A stretch of 64,000 nt of DNA from SAR202 cluster bacterium bin22 (GTDB lineage: Bacteria > Chloroflexota > Dehalococcoidia > Lucifugimonadales > UBA3495), in the NCBI GenBank assembly GCA_002238505.1, contig MPMM01000004.1, positions 156,608 through 220,607 on the forward strand. The letters run 5' to 3'. Every line of letters begins with the position of its first letter. The stretch's first letter is position 1. Shown piece after piece: positions 53,571 to 61,464 of this stretch. A program made the translations under genes and the position numbers. Below the pieces are notes generated by a model. That model searched no databases and was not told where the DNA came from. It saw only the letters and a program-made list of their open reading frames with translations.

Positions 53571-55241
53571 ATGCCCAACCTGAACGGAGGTCATCTATTC
53601 ATCCGCTGCCTGAAACAGGAGGGCATCAAGCGGGTGTTTACCATTGTTGGCGATACCGTCCTTCCCCTGGTGGACGCCGCCGCCGATGAGGGTATCGAGT
53701 TTATCGACACCCGCCACGAGGGCGCCGCAATGCACATGGCCGACGGTTACGCCCGCATCACCGGCGAACCCGCCGTGGCATTGTTCACCGGCGGCCCCGG
53801 TTTTTCCAACGCCATCTCCGGCCTTCCCGCCATCTACACTTCCGAGAGTCCAGTCATTTTTGTGGCCGGATGCGCCGAACTCCCCGAAAAGGGAATGACC
53901 ACCTTCCAGGAAGTGGACCAGATTGGCATGACGGCCCCCGTTACCAAGGGTTCCTGGCTGATTCACGACCGCCGCCGGATTCCTGAATTTGTTGCCACCG
54001 CCTTCCGGACCGCCATGTCCGGTCGCCCGGGTCCCGTGCACTTAACCCTGCCCATAGACATCCAGGACGAGCCCATATCAGAGGAGGAACTCCCTCCCTA
54101 CCTGCCCAGCGAATATCGCAACATGGGCCGTCCCCAGGGCGACCCCGCGCTCATCCAGCAGGCCGCAGACCTCCTTCGCAATGCCCAGCGACCGGTCATC
54201 ATCGTGGGCAACCCCGCCCGCTACACCGCCACCCAGGAACTGTTGACCGCCCTGGTGGAAGCCACGGGCATCCCTGCCTTCACGGTGGAGCAGGCCCGGG
54301 GCATGATTGACGACGAGCATCCCCTCTGCTTCGGCTATGCCGACGGCGCCCTCAATGCCACCGCTCGCCGCTTCCGCGAAGCCGACGTTGTCCTCCTCCT
54401 GGGCAAGCGTCTGGACCATCGCTTCCGCTACGGCCAGATTTTCGGCCCCGATGCAAAACTGATCCAGGCAGACCCGGCGGCCGCCGAAATCGGCCGCAAT
54501 CGGGGAGTGTCGGTAGGGCTGCTGGGTGACCTGGGCGCCATCACCGAACAACTGACCGCCGCCGCCGCTCAGGGCAGCCGCGCCAACATCAGCGACTGGG
54601 TAAACCAGCTTGGCCAGGACCGCCAGGGCTGGCTGGACGAGCTTAAGTCCCACGCCACCGGCGAAAACCCCATGCATCCCCTGGACGTTTACACCGGCAT
54701 CGAACATCTCATCGACGAAGACTCCTTCATCGTCATGGACGGCGGCGATTACGTGCAGTGGGGCCGCTCCTACTTCAGCGCCCGCAAGCCCGGGCACTTC
54801 CTGCGGCTGGGGCCCTTGAGCCACCTCGGCGCCGGCATACCCTACGGCATGGCCGCCAAGCTTGCCCATCCCGAAAGCAAGGTTTTCGTTTTCTGCGGTG
54901 ACGGTTCCTTCGGCTTCTACCCCATGGAATACGACACCTGCATCCGCCATAATCTGCCCATCACCACCGTTCTGGGCAACGACTCCAACTGGGGCATCGA
55001 CAAGACCTTCCAGCTTGCCTACTACGGCCGGGCCGTGGGCACCGACCTGCGCACCGTCCGCTACGACCAGGTGGTGGAAGCCATCGGCGGGTACGCTGAA
55101 TACGTGGAAAACCCTTCGGAGGTTGGTGCGGCCGTCGAGCGTGCCATCAACTCGGGACGCCCGTCCCTCGTCAACGTGCCGGTCCGCCCCGGCGCCAGCC
55201 CCCTGGCCCAGGCCATGATCAACCGCAGGACGGGAGAATAA
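53571..55241 (+). CDS. Thiamine-pyrophosphate-dependent enzyme (acetolactate synthase-like)
   Basis: A protein of about 556 residues with the three-domain layout of the ALS/oxalyl-CoA decarboxylase group. The N-terminal part has FTIVGDTVLPLVDAAADEG and DTRHEGAAMHMADGYAR with the catalytic Glu near residue 51. The C-terminal TPP site is FCGDGSFGFYPMEYDTC with the Mg2+ Asn in LGNDSNWGIDK. Substrate is unknown; 2-oxo acid or 2-hydroxyacyl-CoA chemistry is possible. The ATG at 53571 follows AAGGAGATC; the longer frame from 53535 is not needed. Confidence 0.9.
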   Translation: MPNLNGGHLFIRCLKQEGIKRVFTIVGDTVLPLVDAAADEGIEFIDTRHEGAAMHMADGYARITGEPAVALFTGGPGFSNAISGLPAIYTSESPVIFVAGCAELPEKGMTTFQEVDQIGMTAPVTKGSWLIHDRRRIPEFVATAFRTAMSGRPGPVHLTLPIDIQDEPISEEELPPYLPSEYRNMGRPQGDPALIQQAADLLRNAQRPVIIVGNPARYTATQELLTALVEATGIPAFTVEQARGMIDDEHPLCFGYADGALNATARRFREADVVLLLGKRLDHRFRYGQIFGPDAKLIQADPAAAEIGRNRGVSVGLLGDLGAITEQLTAAAAQGSRANISDWVNQLGQDRQGWLDELKSHATGENPMHPLDVYTGIEHLIDEDSFIVMDGGDYVQWGRSYFSARKPGHFLRLGPLSHLGAGIPYGMAAKLAHPESKVFVFCGDGSFGFYPMEYDTCIRHNLPITTVLGNDSNWGIDKTFQLAYYGRAVGTDLRTVRYDQVVEAIGGYAEYVENPSEVGAAVERAINSGRPSLVNVPVRPGASPLAQAMINRRTGE

Positions 55242-55269
55242 TCCGGCTTCCTCCTGCCGAAAAAGAACA

Positions 55270-55290
55270 GGGCGAGCATTGCGCTCGCCC
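55270..55290 (+). terminator. Weak terminator after the TPP enzyme gene
   Basis: GGGCGAGC (55270-55277) pairs with GCTCGCCC (55283-55290) across ATTGC, followed by CGTTACATTG, which is only partly T-rich. Confidence 0.6.
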
Positions 55291-55338
55291 CGTTACATTG
55301 TTGGATGTGGCTGAAAGTGGTTACTACTGCTGCAAGTA

Positions 55339-55728
55339 CTATGTATCTTCCCCGCTGTCTTCGGCGGCCGGAGGCGGTTCATCAAAGATGCGCCCTTCCC
55401 TCTGGGCTGCTTGCAAGCGTTTGTACCAGGAGTGCCAAGCCTGGTCTCTCCTTGCCGCACCTTCCGCTGCTGCTTCTCGCCTGGCTTCTTCCAACTGGTT
55501 CTTGATCTTCTCTCTAGCCCAAAACACCATGTAGTAGCTCCTTTCCACAACCGTCACGAGAAAAGTATAGCCCGCTCCTGCTACAGAGACCAGCGTTGCG
55601 CTGGTTAGAATAGTTTCATCGCTCAGGCCCCAGCCCTTCATTGTCCCGCCCCATAGGTACGAAATCGCTAGGACGATTGGAATACCAACCAGAATGTGGC
55701 GTATCGGCCACTGGGGACTGTGGTTCAT
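55339..55728 (-). CDS. Small membrane protein with a coiled-coil tail
   Basis: The 129-residue product has two hydrophobic spans (about residues 8-28 and 40-63) and then a charged helical tail (EKIKNQLEEARREAAAEGAARR) ending in an acidic C-terminus. I recognise no family. It is somewhat AT-richer than its neighbours. No clear ribosome-binding site was picked out. Confidence 0.5.
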   Translation of the reverse strand: MNHSPQWPIRHILVGIPIVLAISYLWGGTMKGWGLSDETILTSATLVSVAGAGYTFLVTVVERSYYMVFWAREKIKNQLEEARREAAAEGAARRDQAWHSWYKRLQAAQREGRIFDEPPPAAEDSGEDT

Positions 55729-55787
55729 CGGAAACTCTTACGATCGGCTCCCCGCCAGATGGCCCGTAAGCGGATCAGTTGTAAAGC

Positions 55788-55817
55788 AGCGGGGCGGGAT
55801 TATTTTCCCGCCCCGCT
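55788..55817. terminator. Strong hairpin terminator between opposed transcription units
   Basis: AGCGGGGCGGGA (55788-55799) pairs perfectly with TCCCGCCCCGCT (55806-55817). The flanks give TTAATGC on one strand and GCTTTAC on the other. It follows the VOC gene's stop codon (minus strand) by about 28 bases. Confidence 0.75.
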
Positions 55818-55844
55818 TAATGCATTTGCAATACCTTGCCTGGC

Positions 55845-56285
55845 CTAGTAGTACCGCAACTCCACCACATTGTCATCCGGGTCGTAGATGTACAGCGAAA
55901 TTCCGTCGCCGTGGGACCCCCACCGCTTGCCTGGCCCCGCCTGGATTTCCACGCCGATGGCCTCAAACTCGGCCTTCAGCGCCTCCATATCCGTCGGCTC
56001 AATGACCATACAGTAGTGGTCCTGGTTCTTCGCCCCTTCCTTGCCGATTGGCTCCTGGTCGCTGGCGAACAGGTCGATGATGGTGTCCGCATTCAGTCTG
56101 ACCGATGGGAACCGGACTTCACCGGCGCGCCACTGGTCCACCCGCTCCACCGGCAGGCCCAGAATCTCCGAATAGAAGCTGAGTGATGCTTCCACGTCAC
56201 TGACACGCAGCACGATGTGGTCCATCTCGGTAATGGTTACCAGGGGTTGCGATACCCGGGAACCGGTTTCAGTCTGTGTAGCCAT
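55845..56285 (-). CDS. VOC family protein (glyoxalase-like)
   Basis: A 146-residue protein with the VOC pattern: EMDHIVLRVSDVEASLSFYSEILGLP (His at about residue 22) and, at the end, GISLYIYDPDDNVVELRYY (Glu in VELR). A single bleomycin-resistance/glyoxalase-type module pair is present. Substrate is unknown. It lies 24 bases after the next VOC gene, so the two form an operon. Confidence 0.88.
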   Translation of the reverse strand: MATQTETGSRVSQPLVTITEMDHIVLRVSDVEASLSFYSEILGLPVERVDQWRAGEVRFPSVRLNADTIIDLFASDQEPIGKEGAKNQDHYCMVIEPTDMEALKAEFEAIGVEIQAGPGKRWGSHGDGISLYIYDPDDNVVELRYY

Positions 56286-56309
56286 GCTTCCTCCTCAAGT
56301 TGGGGCAGG

Positions 56310-56813
56310 TTAGTCGGCCTGGACGGGCACTGAATTGTACTGGGGATGCCGCCGCCACTGGGGACTCTCGTCGTAGTGGGTAAGTTCTATCTCTTTGCCG
56401 CTTGCGTCTTCAATGCCCATGGGGTGCTGCACCAGTTCAATCATGTTGCCATCGGGGTCATGGACGTAGGTGTAGCAGCCGTTGCTGTAATCGCGCCGCC
56501 CCCAGGAATTTTCAGTCTCATTGCGGCGGCCCGGGGTGGTCGTGTACGGAACTCCCAGCCGTTCCAGGTTCTCTAGCAATTCGTCCCAGTCGTTGATTTC
56601 CACCGCGAAATGCGCCGACGGCACCGGCGTGGGATTGCGGGAGTCTGTGGTGTGAATCTCCCCGTTGCCTATCCGCAGCTGCAACTGGCGGGCGTTCAGT
56701 TCCGGACCCCGGTCCAGGAATTCCGCCCCCAGGACGTCCTCATAGAACTTTCGTGTCTTCTCCCGGTCGCTGACCTGGATGTTTATGTGCTGGATAAGGG
56801 TGACTCGTGACAT
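56310..56813 (-). CDS. VOC family protein (glyoxalase-like)
   Basis: A 167-residue VOC protein: LIQHINIQVSDREKTRKFYEDVLG at residues 6-29 (partly quoted) and YTYVHDPDGNMIELVQHPMG near residue 119. Candidate metal ligands are His9 and Glu in MIELVQH. It is the upstream member of a pair with the gene at 55845-56285. Both could serve the same catabolic step, but their substrates are unknown. Confidence 0.88.
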   Translation of the reverse strand: MSRVTLIQHINIQVSDREKTRKFYEDVLGAEFLDRGPELNARQLQLRIGNGEIHTTDSRNPTPVPSAHFAVEINDWDELLENLERLGVPYTTTPGRRNETENSWGRRDYSNGCYTYVHDPDGNMIELVQHPMGIEDASGKEIELTHYDESPQWRRHPQYNSVPVQAD

Positions 56814-56911
56814 AAAGCCCCTCCTTTAACTCGCCTGGAGTTGAATCGTTTCGGTTATACCTGACTTTACTACCGAAACTGTGCATAAGACAAGTGGTAG
56901 ATGTGCGTGGT

Positions 56912-57661
56912 TCAGCCGCCAAACGTCCTTTCTCCGCCGTTTACGTGAATCGTCTGACCGGAGATATAGTCTCCCGCATCAGTGCAAAGGAACAGGCAAA
57001 GTTCCGCAATATCATCTGTGCTTCCCATGCGGCCTGCCGGAATTTCCGCCAGGCGGTTACCGGTTCGGGGCGCATTTCCCCCGTCTCTGCTGGTATCGAT
57101 CATCCCCGGCACCACGCAGTTCACCCGAATGCCGCGAGGCCCCAACTCCGTCGACAGCGCCCGCGTAAAGCCGACCAGCCCCACCTTCGCCGCCGAAATG
57201 TGCGCCCCGCCGTGCCTGCCCTGGTGCGCCTGCAGTCCGCCAAGGTTGATTATCCGGCCCCAGCCCCGTTCCAGCATTCCGGGAACGGCCGCGTTGGATG
57301 TTATGAAGGCCGAGTCCAGGTCCGTTGCCAGCACTCCCCGCCAGTCGTCATAGGTCATTTCGGTAAAGGGCTTGTGGGGACGTACCGAAGCGTTGTTGAT
57401 GACTATGTCCAGGTGCCCGAACTCCCCCATCGCCTTGTCCAGCAATTGCTCCAGTTCTCCCCGGTTGCCCACATCGGCCAGTACGGGCAAAGCGTTGCGA
57501 CCCAGTTCCCGGACTTCCGCGGCCACCGATTCCACGTCGTCTCGGTTGGAACGTGCATTAACCACCACATCCGCGCCTTCTCTTGCCAGGGCCAGTGCTA
57601 TCGAACGGCCAATATTGCGTCCCGAACCCGTCACCAGCGCGGTCTTTCCTTCCAGCTGCAT
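56912..57661 (-). CDS. Short-chain dehydrogenase/reductase with non-canonical catalytic residues
   Basis: A 249-residue Rossmann protein. The cofactor motif is TGSGRNIGRSIALALA near residue 11, NNASVRPHKPF replaces the usual NNAG region, and the C-terminal DAGDYISGQTIHVNGGERTFGG is standard for the FabG-like group. At the active site, the usual Ser falls in IINLGGLQAHQG with Gly at that place, and the YxxxK motif reads AHISAAKVG, so the Tyr position is Ile and a His lies one residue before it; the Lys is kept. It may therefore use different chemistry or have lost activity. Confidence 0.85.
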   Translation of the reverse strand: MQLEGKTALVTGSGRNIGRSIALALAREGADVVVNARSNRDDVESVAAEVRELGRNALPVLADVGNRGELEQLLDKAMGEFGHLDIVINNASVRPHKPFTEMTYDDWRGVLATDLDSAFITSNAAVPGMLERGWGRIINLGGLQAHQGRHGGAHISAAKVGLVGFTRALSTELGPRGIRVNCVVPGMIDTSRDGGNAPRTGNRLAEIPAGRMGSTDDIAELCLFLCTDAGDYISGQTIHVNGGERTFGG

Positions 57662-57757
57662 ACGTCCTCCGTCCGGTGTGCCATCTTAATTGGCACAGAC
57701 TATCCGGGCATTATGAATATGAGCCGTAAATCTGGCAACCACACCCCAACCCCTCAA

Positions 57758-57891
57758 CAGAGTCTTTCGATTATTTTGGTAGAGTCTCTTCCACCGTTCG
57801 CCCTGAGCCCGTCGAAGGGCCGCCCGGAATGGTTCTCCAAGCTCACCACGAACGGACTTGAGGAGTTGCCACCGACAATCGAAAGACCCTG
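57758..57891. repeat. Family C repeat with 9/10-bp target duplication
   Basis: Ends CAGAGTCTTTCGATTATTT and GACAATCGAAAGACCCTG. AACCCCTCAA (57748-57757) and AATCCCTCAA (57892-57901) flank it with one mismatch, fitting a 9- or 10-bp target duplication. Confidence 0.85.
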
Positions 57892-58000
57892 AATCCCTCA
57901 ACCAGACTGTCCCCTCTCTGCAATCCCCCAACCCCCACTGACACTCCGCCCTTGCCCCCTCGGAAAACCCCCTGTCACCATAATTCCATAACCCAAACAC

Positions 58001-58600
58001 ACACCCCCTCTCCCAAGGAAGTGATGGGGCGGAAACAACATCCCCCCTCTCCCTATGGGAGAGGGTCCAGGGCAATCGCGTTCTAGATTCAAACTAAGGG
58101 TGGCAAGCTACCGTAAAGCATAAGTCATGTCGCCCTGAGCTTGCCGAAGGGCCTCAAATCCTTCCTGCTCTTCGGTTACGGGTCAGAAAGCTGGTTTGCG
58201 GCATGGTGTCTGGATTCCTTAATCCTTGCGCACCGATCATTTCCCTGAAGCGCGATTGCCCTGAAAGGCCCGCACCCGAGGGCCACACCTCACAAACCCT
58301 GTCATCCTGAGCGAAGCCGAAGGATCTAAAATCCACACCACATACCATGCCCCGCTACCCGCAACCAACATCAAAACCGAAGTTCTCCCCTCTCCCTCTG
58401 GGAGAGGGGCCGGGGGTGAGGGCCTCCCCAAGTACAAACCCACCCAAAGTCCCTTCCCCCTCGAAGGGGGAAGGTTAGAGCCTGTCCTGAGCCTGCCGAA
58501 GGAATGGGGGTGAAGCCCCACCCAACCGCAACCAACATCAAACCCAAAATCCCCCCTCTCCCATAGGGAAAGGGGCCGGGGGTGAGGGCCACCCCAAGGA
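58001..58600. repeat. Cluster of REP-like palindromes
   Basis: CCCTCTCCCTATGGGAGAGGG near 58050, CCCTCTCCCTCTGGGAGAGGGG near 58388, CCCTTCCCCCTCGAAGGGGG near 58450 (with GAGCCTGTCCTGAGCCTGCC), and CCCTCTCCCATAGGGAAAGGGG near 58554. The GGCCGGGGGTGAGGGC tail repeats after two of them. Confidence 0.75.
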
Positions 58601-58607
58601 GCAAACC

Positions 58608-59195
58608 ATGTACACCATCACCCAGATTCGCAACCGCGTTAACACCCTCAAGCGCAAGTACGCCACGGAACTCAAAATTCTCAAAGTCTTCCCCATCGCC
58701 GAGGAATACTCCCTCGACTGGGCTTGCATGGCCGCCGACCGCCTGCCCCTGCCCGACAGCGGCGACTTCATCCGTCACCTGGCCTCCTGGGGCTTCCGCT
58801 TCAACACCTATACCAACCTCTTCCAGTACCTGGAACGCTGCCGTGAGGGGGGCAACATCCCCGATGCCGAGGGCATCCTCGCCAGCCTCTTCCCCGAGGT
58901 GCCCCGCGAGAAACTGTTAAACCTCCTGCCCTACAACCGTCCTCCCCGCGAGGACCGGGGATGGTATGCCGCCAAGAGCCGTCAAATCGTCTGCGCCGCC
59001 GCCATGGTTCTCGCCAGCATGCGCCGGCTCACCGCGCCCCGGCCGTCCGCACCCAGTCTTCCCACCCACGAGGACAACCGGTCTGCCCGCCGCCGTCTCC
59101 AGCGCCAGGCCCAAAAGCTCTCCCAGGCTCCTGGCAACGGCGCTTCACCCCTGCAGTTCCCTTGTGCCTCCCCCGCACTAGGCAACTTTACCTAA
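58608..59195 (+). CDS. Unknown protein of 195 residues
   Basis: Starts MYTITQIRNRVNTLKRKYA and has a folded-looking first half (ILKVFPIAEEYSLDWACMAADR; FIRHLASWGFRFNTYTNLFQYL) and a basic, Pro/Arg-rich second half from residue 128. No family recognised. The base use is very C-rich at third positions, like other genes here, so it looks genuine. It is flanked by REP hairpins upstream and family B/A repeats downstream. CAAGGAGCAAACC precedes the ATG. Confidence 0.6.
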   Translation: MYTITQIRNRVNTLKRKYATELKILKVFPIAEEYSLDWACMAADRLPLPDSGDFIRHLASWGFRFNTYTNLFQYLERCREGGNIPDAEGILASLFPEVPREKLLNLLPYNRPPREDRGWYAAKSRQIVCAAAMVLASMRRLTAPRPSAPSLPTHEDNRSARRRLQRQAQKLSQAPGNGASPLQFPCASPALGNFT

Positions 59196-59246
59196 CCGTC
59201 CTTCCAGGGAAGGACGGAATCGGGAGCTGGAATCCGGAAAGATCAT

Positions 59247-59487
59247 GGGACGTCACCAAATGCCGAGTTTCGTCCTTCCGGCGAAAGCCGGAATCCAGAG
59301 CCGTCTTAGAGACTATCTGAAAATCCCCTCCCCCTTGACGGGGGAAGGTTAGAGCCTGTCCTGAGCCTGCCGAAGTAAGGGGGGTGAAGAGCAATCTCTC
59401 TTGCTGTCGCATTTTGCCCAATGCTCTGCCTTGAATAATCTTGAGATTGTTTCTTAGCCATGACACCGCGCATTTGACGACACCCCT
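59247..59487. repeat. Family B repeat interrupted by a family A element
   Basis: The left end GACGTCACCAAATGCCGAG and hairpin CTTCCGGCGAAAGCCGGAA continue to CAGAGCCGTCTTAG. Family A follows, and the B end CATTTGACGACACCCC resumes at about 59471. Part of the B middle seems lost. Confidence 0.8.
59310..59454. repeat. Family A element nested in family B
   Basis: AGACTATCTGAAAATCCCC to ATCTTGAGATTGTTTCT, with the REP palindrome, GAGCCTGTCCTGAGCCTGCC and CAATCTCTCTTGCTGTCGCA inside. TAG lies on both sides, a possible 3-bp target duplication. Confidence 0.8.
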
Positions 59488-59491
59488 TAGT

Positions 59492-59655
59492 GAGTGTCGT
59501 CAATAGCTGAGTTTCGTCTTTCCGGCGAAAGCCGGAATCCAGAGCCGTCGAAATAATGGGTGATTTACGCAAAGACACGCCCTGGGACTCTGGCATATCG
59601 CCTGATTTCACCCGATACCCAACCAGCAGGAAGGTCTAATTTGACGACACCCCCT
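59492..59655. repeat. Family B repeat
   Basis: GAGTGTCGTCAATAGCTGAG to TTTGACGACACCCCC, with CGGCGAAAGCCGGAATCCAG and GACTCTGGCATATCGCCTG. It starts five bases after the preceding interrupted copy, in the same orientation. Confidence 0.85.
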
Positions 59656-59805
59656 GGTCTCTGCATACAAAACAACCGAAATCGGGCGGAAATGAACCGG
59701 AAACCAATTTTGCCCTGGTCCCTTCAGCCACGTAGTCGCGACCGGCGGTCAAGGGAAGGCCCTGCAGCTTTTTCGCTGCCTTGGCAATTGCCCAGACAAT
59801 ATCAC

Positions 59806-59834
59806 TGGCAGTACGCTGACTGCCGACTTATAAT
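59806..59834 (+). promoter_or_regulatory. Promoter with perfect TATAAT for the gene at 59866
   Basis: TATAAT at 59829-59834; TGGCAG at 59806-59811, 17 bases upstream, is a modest -35. The leader would be about 25 bases and includes AAGGAGAG. Confidence 0.5.
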
Positions 59835-59865
59835 GGCACTATCTTCCCGAAGGAGAGTCACCTAT

Positions 59866-60192
59866 ATGTATCTGGTACGCAGAGTTTGTAAGACCAAGCC
59901 CGGTCAGGCCTGGGCCGTGGCCGGTTACCTTGCCAAAATTTGTGAAGCTTACGAAGAGAACGGCCGCGACAAGGCCCGCATCTACATCGAGGGTCAGGGC
60001 CTCCCCGGCACGCCCAACCGAGTCTATGCCGAGTGGACCCAGGACAGCATCGAGCCCAACTGGTTTTCCAAGGTTCCTTCGACCGTCCGCGAGTACAACC
60101 CGCGTCTGCAGGAACTCCTGGACGAATACCTGCTGGAAATCTTCGAGGTAGCTACTGCCGAAAAGCTGGTGGAGCGGGGCGTAGCCCAGTAA
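59866..60192 (+). CDS. Small unknown protein, possibly dimeric alpha-beta barrel
   Basis: A 108-residue protein, MYLVRRVCKTKPGQAWAVAG, then GRDKARIYIEGQGLPGT and NRVYAEWTQDSIEPNWF. The strand-helix-strand order and length resemble NIPSNAP/EthD-like dimeric barrels, but no family-defining motif is certain. The ATG at 59866 is fixed by AAGGAGAG eight bases upstream and by the promoter; the longer upstream frame crosses a family B repeat. Confidence 0.7.
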   Translation: MYLVRRVCKTKPGQAWAVAGYLAKICEAYEENGRDKARIYIEGQGLPGTPNRVYAEWTQDSIEPNWFSKVPSTVREYNPRLQELLDEYLLEIFEVATAEKLVERGVAQ

Positions 60193-60267
60193 TTCCGGCT
60201 GCACCGCAAGTTTGGACCGAGTCAGGGCGGCACCCCCATAAACGGGTGGGCGCCGCCTCTCTGATTA

Positions 60268-60618
60268 GAGGGCGTCGCCAAAAGCCAAGTACCGTCATTC
60301 CGGCGAAAGCCGGAATCCAGACCCGTCAATTACATGGGTGATATGCCAGGGTCTTTCGATTATTGTGGTAGAGTCTCTTCCACCGTTCGCCCTGAGCCCG
60401 TCGAAGGGCCGCCCCGAGCCTGCAGACCGTTCGCCCTGAGCCCGTCGAAGGGCCGCCCCGAATGGATCTCCAAGCTCACCACGAACGGACTCGAGGAGTT
60501 GCCACCGACAATCGAAAGACCCTGGTGATCTGCTCCGCGATAGACCAGACTCCTGGTATATCGCCTGCTTACACCCGATACCCAACCGTCAGTAAGGACT
60601 AATTTGACGACAACCCCT
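60268..60618. repeat. Family B repeat interrupted by a family C element
   Basis: AGGGCGTCGCCAAAAGCCAAG at the left, the CATTCCGGCGAAAGCCGGAA hairpin, the family C insertion, then GACCAGACTCCTGGTATATC and the end TTTGACGACAACCCCT. Confidence 0.85.
60347..60524. mobile_element. Family C element inserted in family B, with 9-bp target duplication
   Basis: Runs from CAGGGTCTTTCGATTATTG to GACAATCGAAAGACCCTG. GTGATATGC (60338-60346) and GTGATCTGC (60525-60533) flank it, one mismatch in nine. Internally the CCGTTCGCCCTGAGCCCGTC arm is duplicated, so this copy is about 45 bases longer than the others. Confidence 0.88.
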
Positions 60619-60643
60619 GGAGCGCAAATTCAAGGAGTTGAAC

Positions 60644-61462
60644 ATGTTGATAGTAGATGCCCAGGTGCATATCTGGGGCGCCAACCTTCCCACCAATCCC
60701 TCCCACCGGCAGATAACTTCTTTCAGCAAGGAAGACCTGCTCAGGGAAATGGATGAAGCCGGAGTGGACGCCGCCGTCATTCATCCGCCAGGCTGGGACC
60801 CCAATTCCGGCCCATTGGCCCTCGAGGCCGCCGCCGCGCATCCCAACCGCCTCTCCATCCTCGGCAACTTCCCCCTGGACCAGGAGTCCAGCCGTGGTCT
60901 GGTTGATGGCTGGAAGCAGCAGCCCGGTATGCTGGGCCTGCGGTTTACCTTCCAGCAGCCCCACATGCTGTCCTGGCCCTCCGACGGCACCATGGAGTGG
61001 CTTTGGCCCGCTGCTGCCGCTGCCGGTTTGCCCGTGGCCCTGGCCTGCTCGGGATTCCTGAACGACGTGGGTCCCATCGCCGAACGTCACCCCGACGTCA
61101 AGCTGATAGTTGACCACTTTGGCCGGGGTGGCGGCTCTACCGATGCCGAGGCTTGGGCCAATCTCTCCGACTTGCTGGCCCTGGCCAAATATCCCAATGT
61201 GGCGGTGAAGGCTACCGGCGGTCCCAGCTATTCCAGCGCCGCGTATCCCTACACCAACATTCATGACTACATTCACCAGGTATATGACGCCTATGGTCCC
61301 GACCGCATGTTCTGGGGGACGGACATTACCCGCATGCCTTGCTCCTGGAAGCAGTGCATCACCATGTTCACCGAAGAACTGCCCTGGCTCAATGAGAATG
61401 ACAAGGAACTCATCATGGGCCGCGCCCTCTGCAACTGGATTGGCTGGGACCTTGCCGGTTAG
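60644..61462 (+). CDS. Amidohydrolase family 2 (ACMSD-like TIM-barrel) protein
   Basis: About 272 residues, beginning MLIVDAQVHIWG, the metal-binding D-x-Q-x-H of the family. VDHFGRG near residue 160 supplies a second His, and the final metal Asp is in FWGTDITRMPCSW near 224. Members hydrolyse or decarboxylate cyclic lactones and carboxylates (for example 2-pyrone-4,6-dicarboxylate or aminocarboxymuconate semialdehyde). AAGGAG before the ATG at 60644 fixes the start. A family B repeat begins just after the stop codon. Confidence 0.9.
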   Translation: MLIVDAQVHIWGANLPTNPSHRQITSFSKEDLLREMDEAGVDAAVIHPPGWDPNSGPLALEAAAAHPNRLSILGNFPLDQESSRGLVDGWKQQPGMLGLRFTFQQPHMLSWPSDGTMEWLWPAAAAAGLPVALACSGFLNDVGPIAERHPDVKLIVDHFGRGGGSTDAEAWANLSDLLALAKYPNVAVKATGGPSYSSAAYPYTNIHDYIHQVYDAYGPDRMFWGTDITRMPCSWKQCITMFTEELPWLNENDKELIMGRALCNWIGWDLAG

Positions 61463-61464
61463 AG

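Larger units (their letters stand above)
57662..58607. other. Long intergenic region with family C and REP hairpins
   Basis: No gene is supported in these 945 bases. It holds a family C repeat (57758-57891) and a cluster of GGGAGAGG palindromes and REP modules (58001-58600). Open frames on either strand run through the repeats. Confidence 0.6.
59196..59865. other. Intergenic region with nested repeats
   Basis: Family B interrupted by family A (59247-59487) and a second B copy (59492-59655) account for most of it. The promoter at 59806-59834 lies just after them. Confidence 0.6.
60193..60643. other. Intergenic region filled by a nested repeat
   Basis: Apart from 75 bases with a GGCGGCACCCCCATAAACGG...GGGCGCCGCC hairpin near 60226-60258, the whole gap is the family B/C nest described below. 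Confidence 0.6.
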
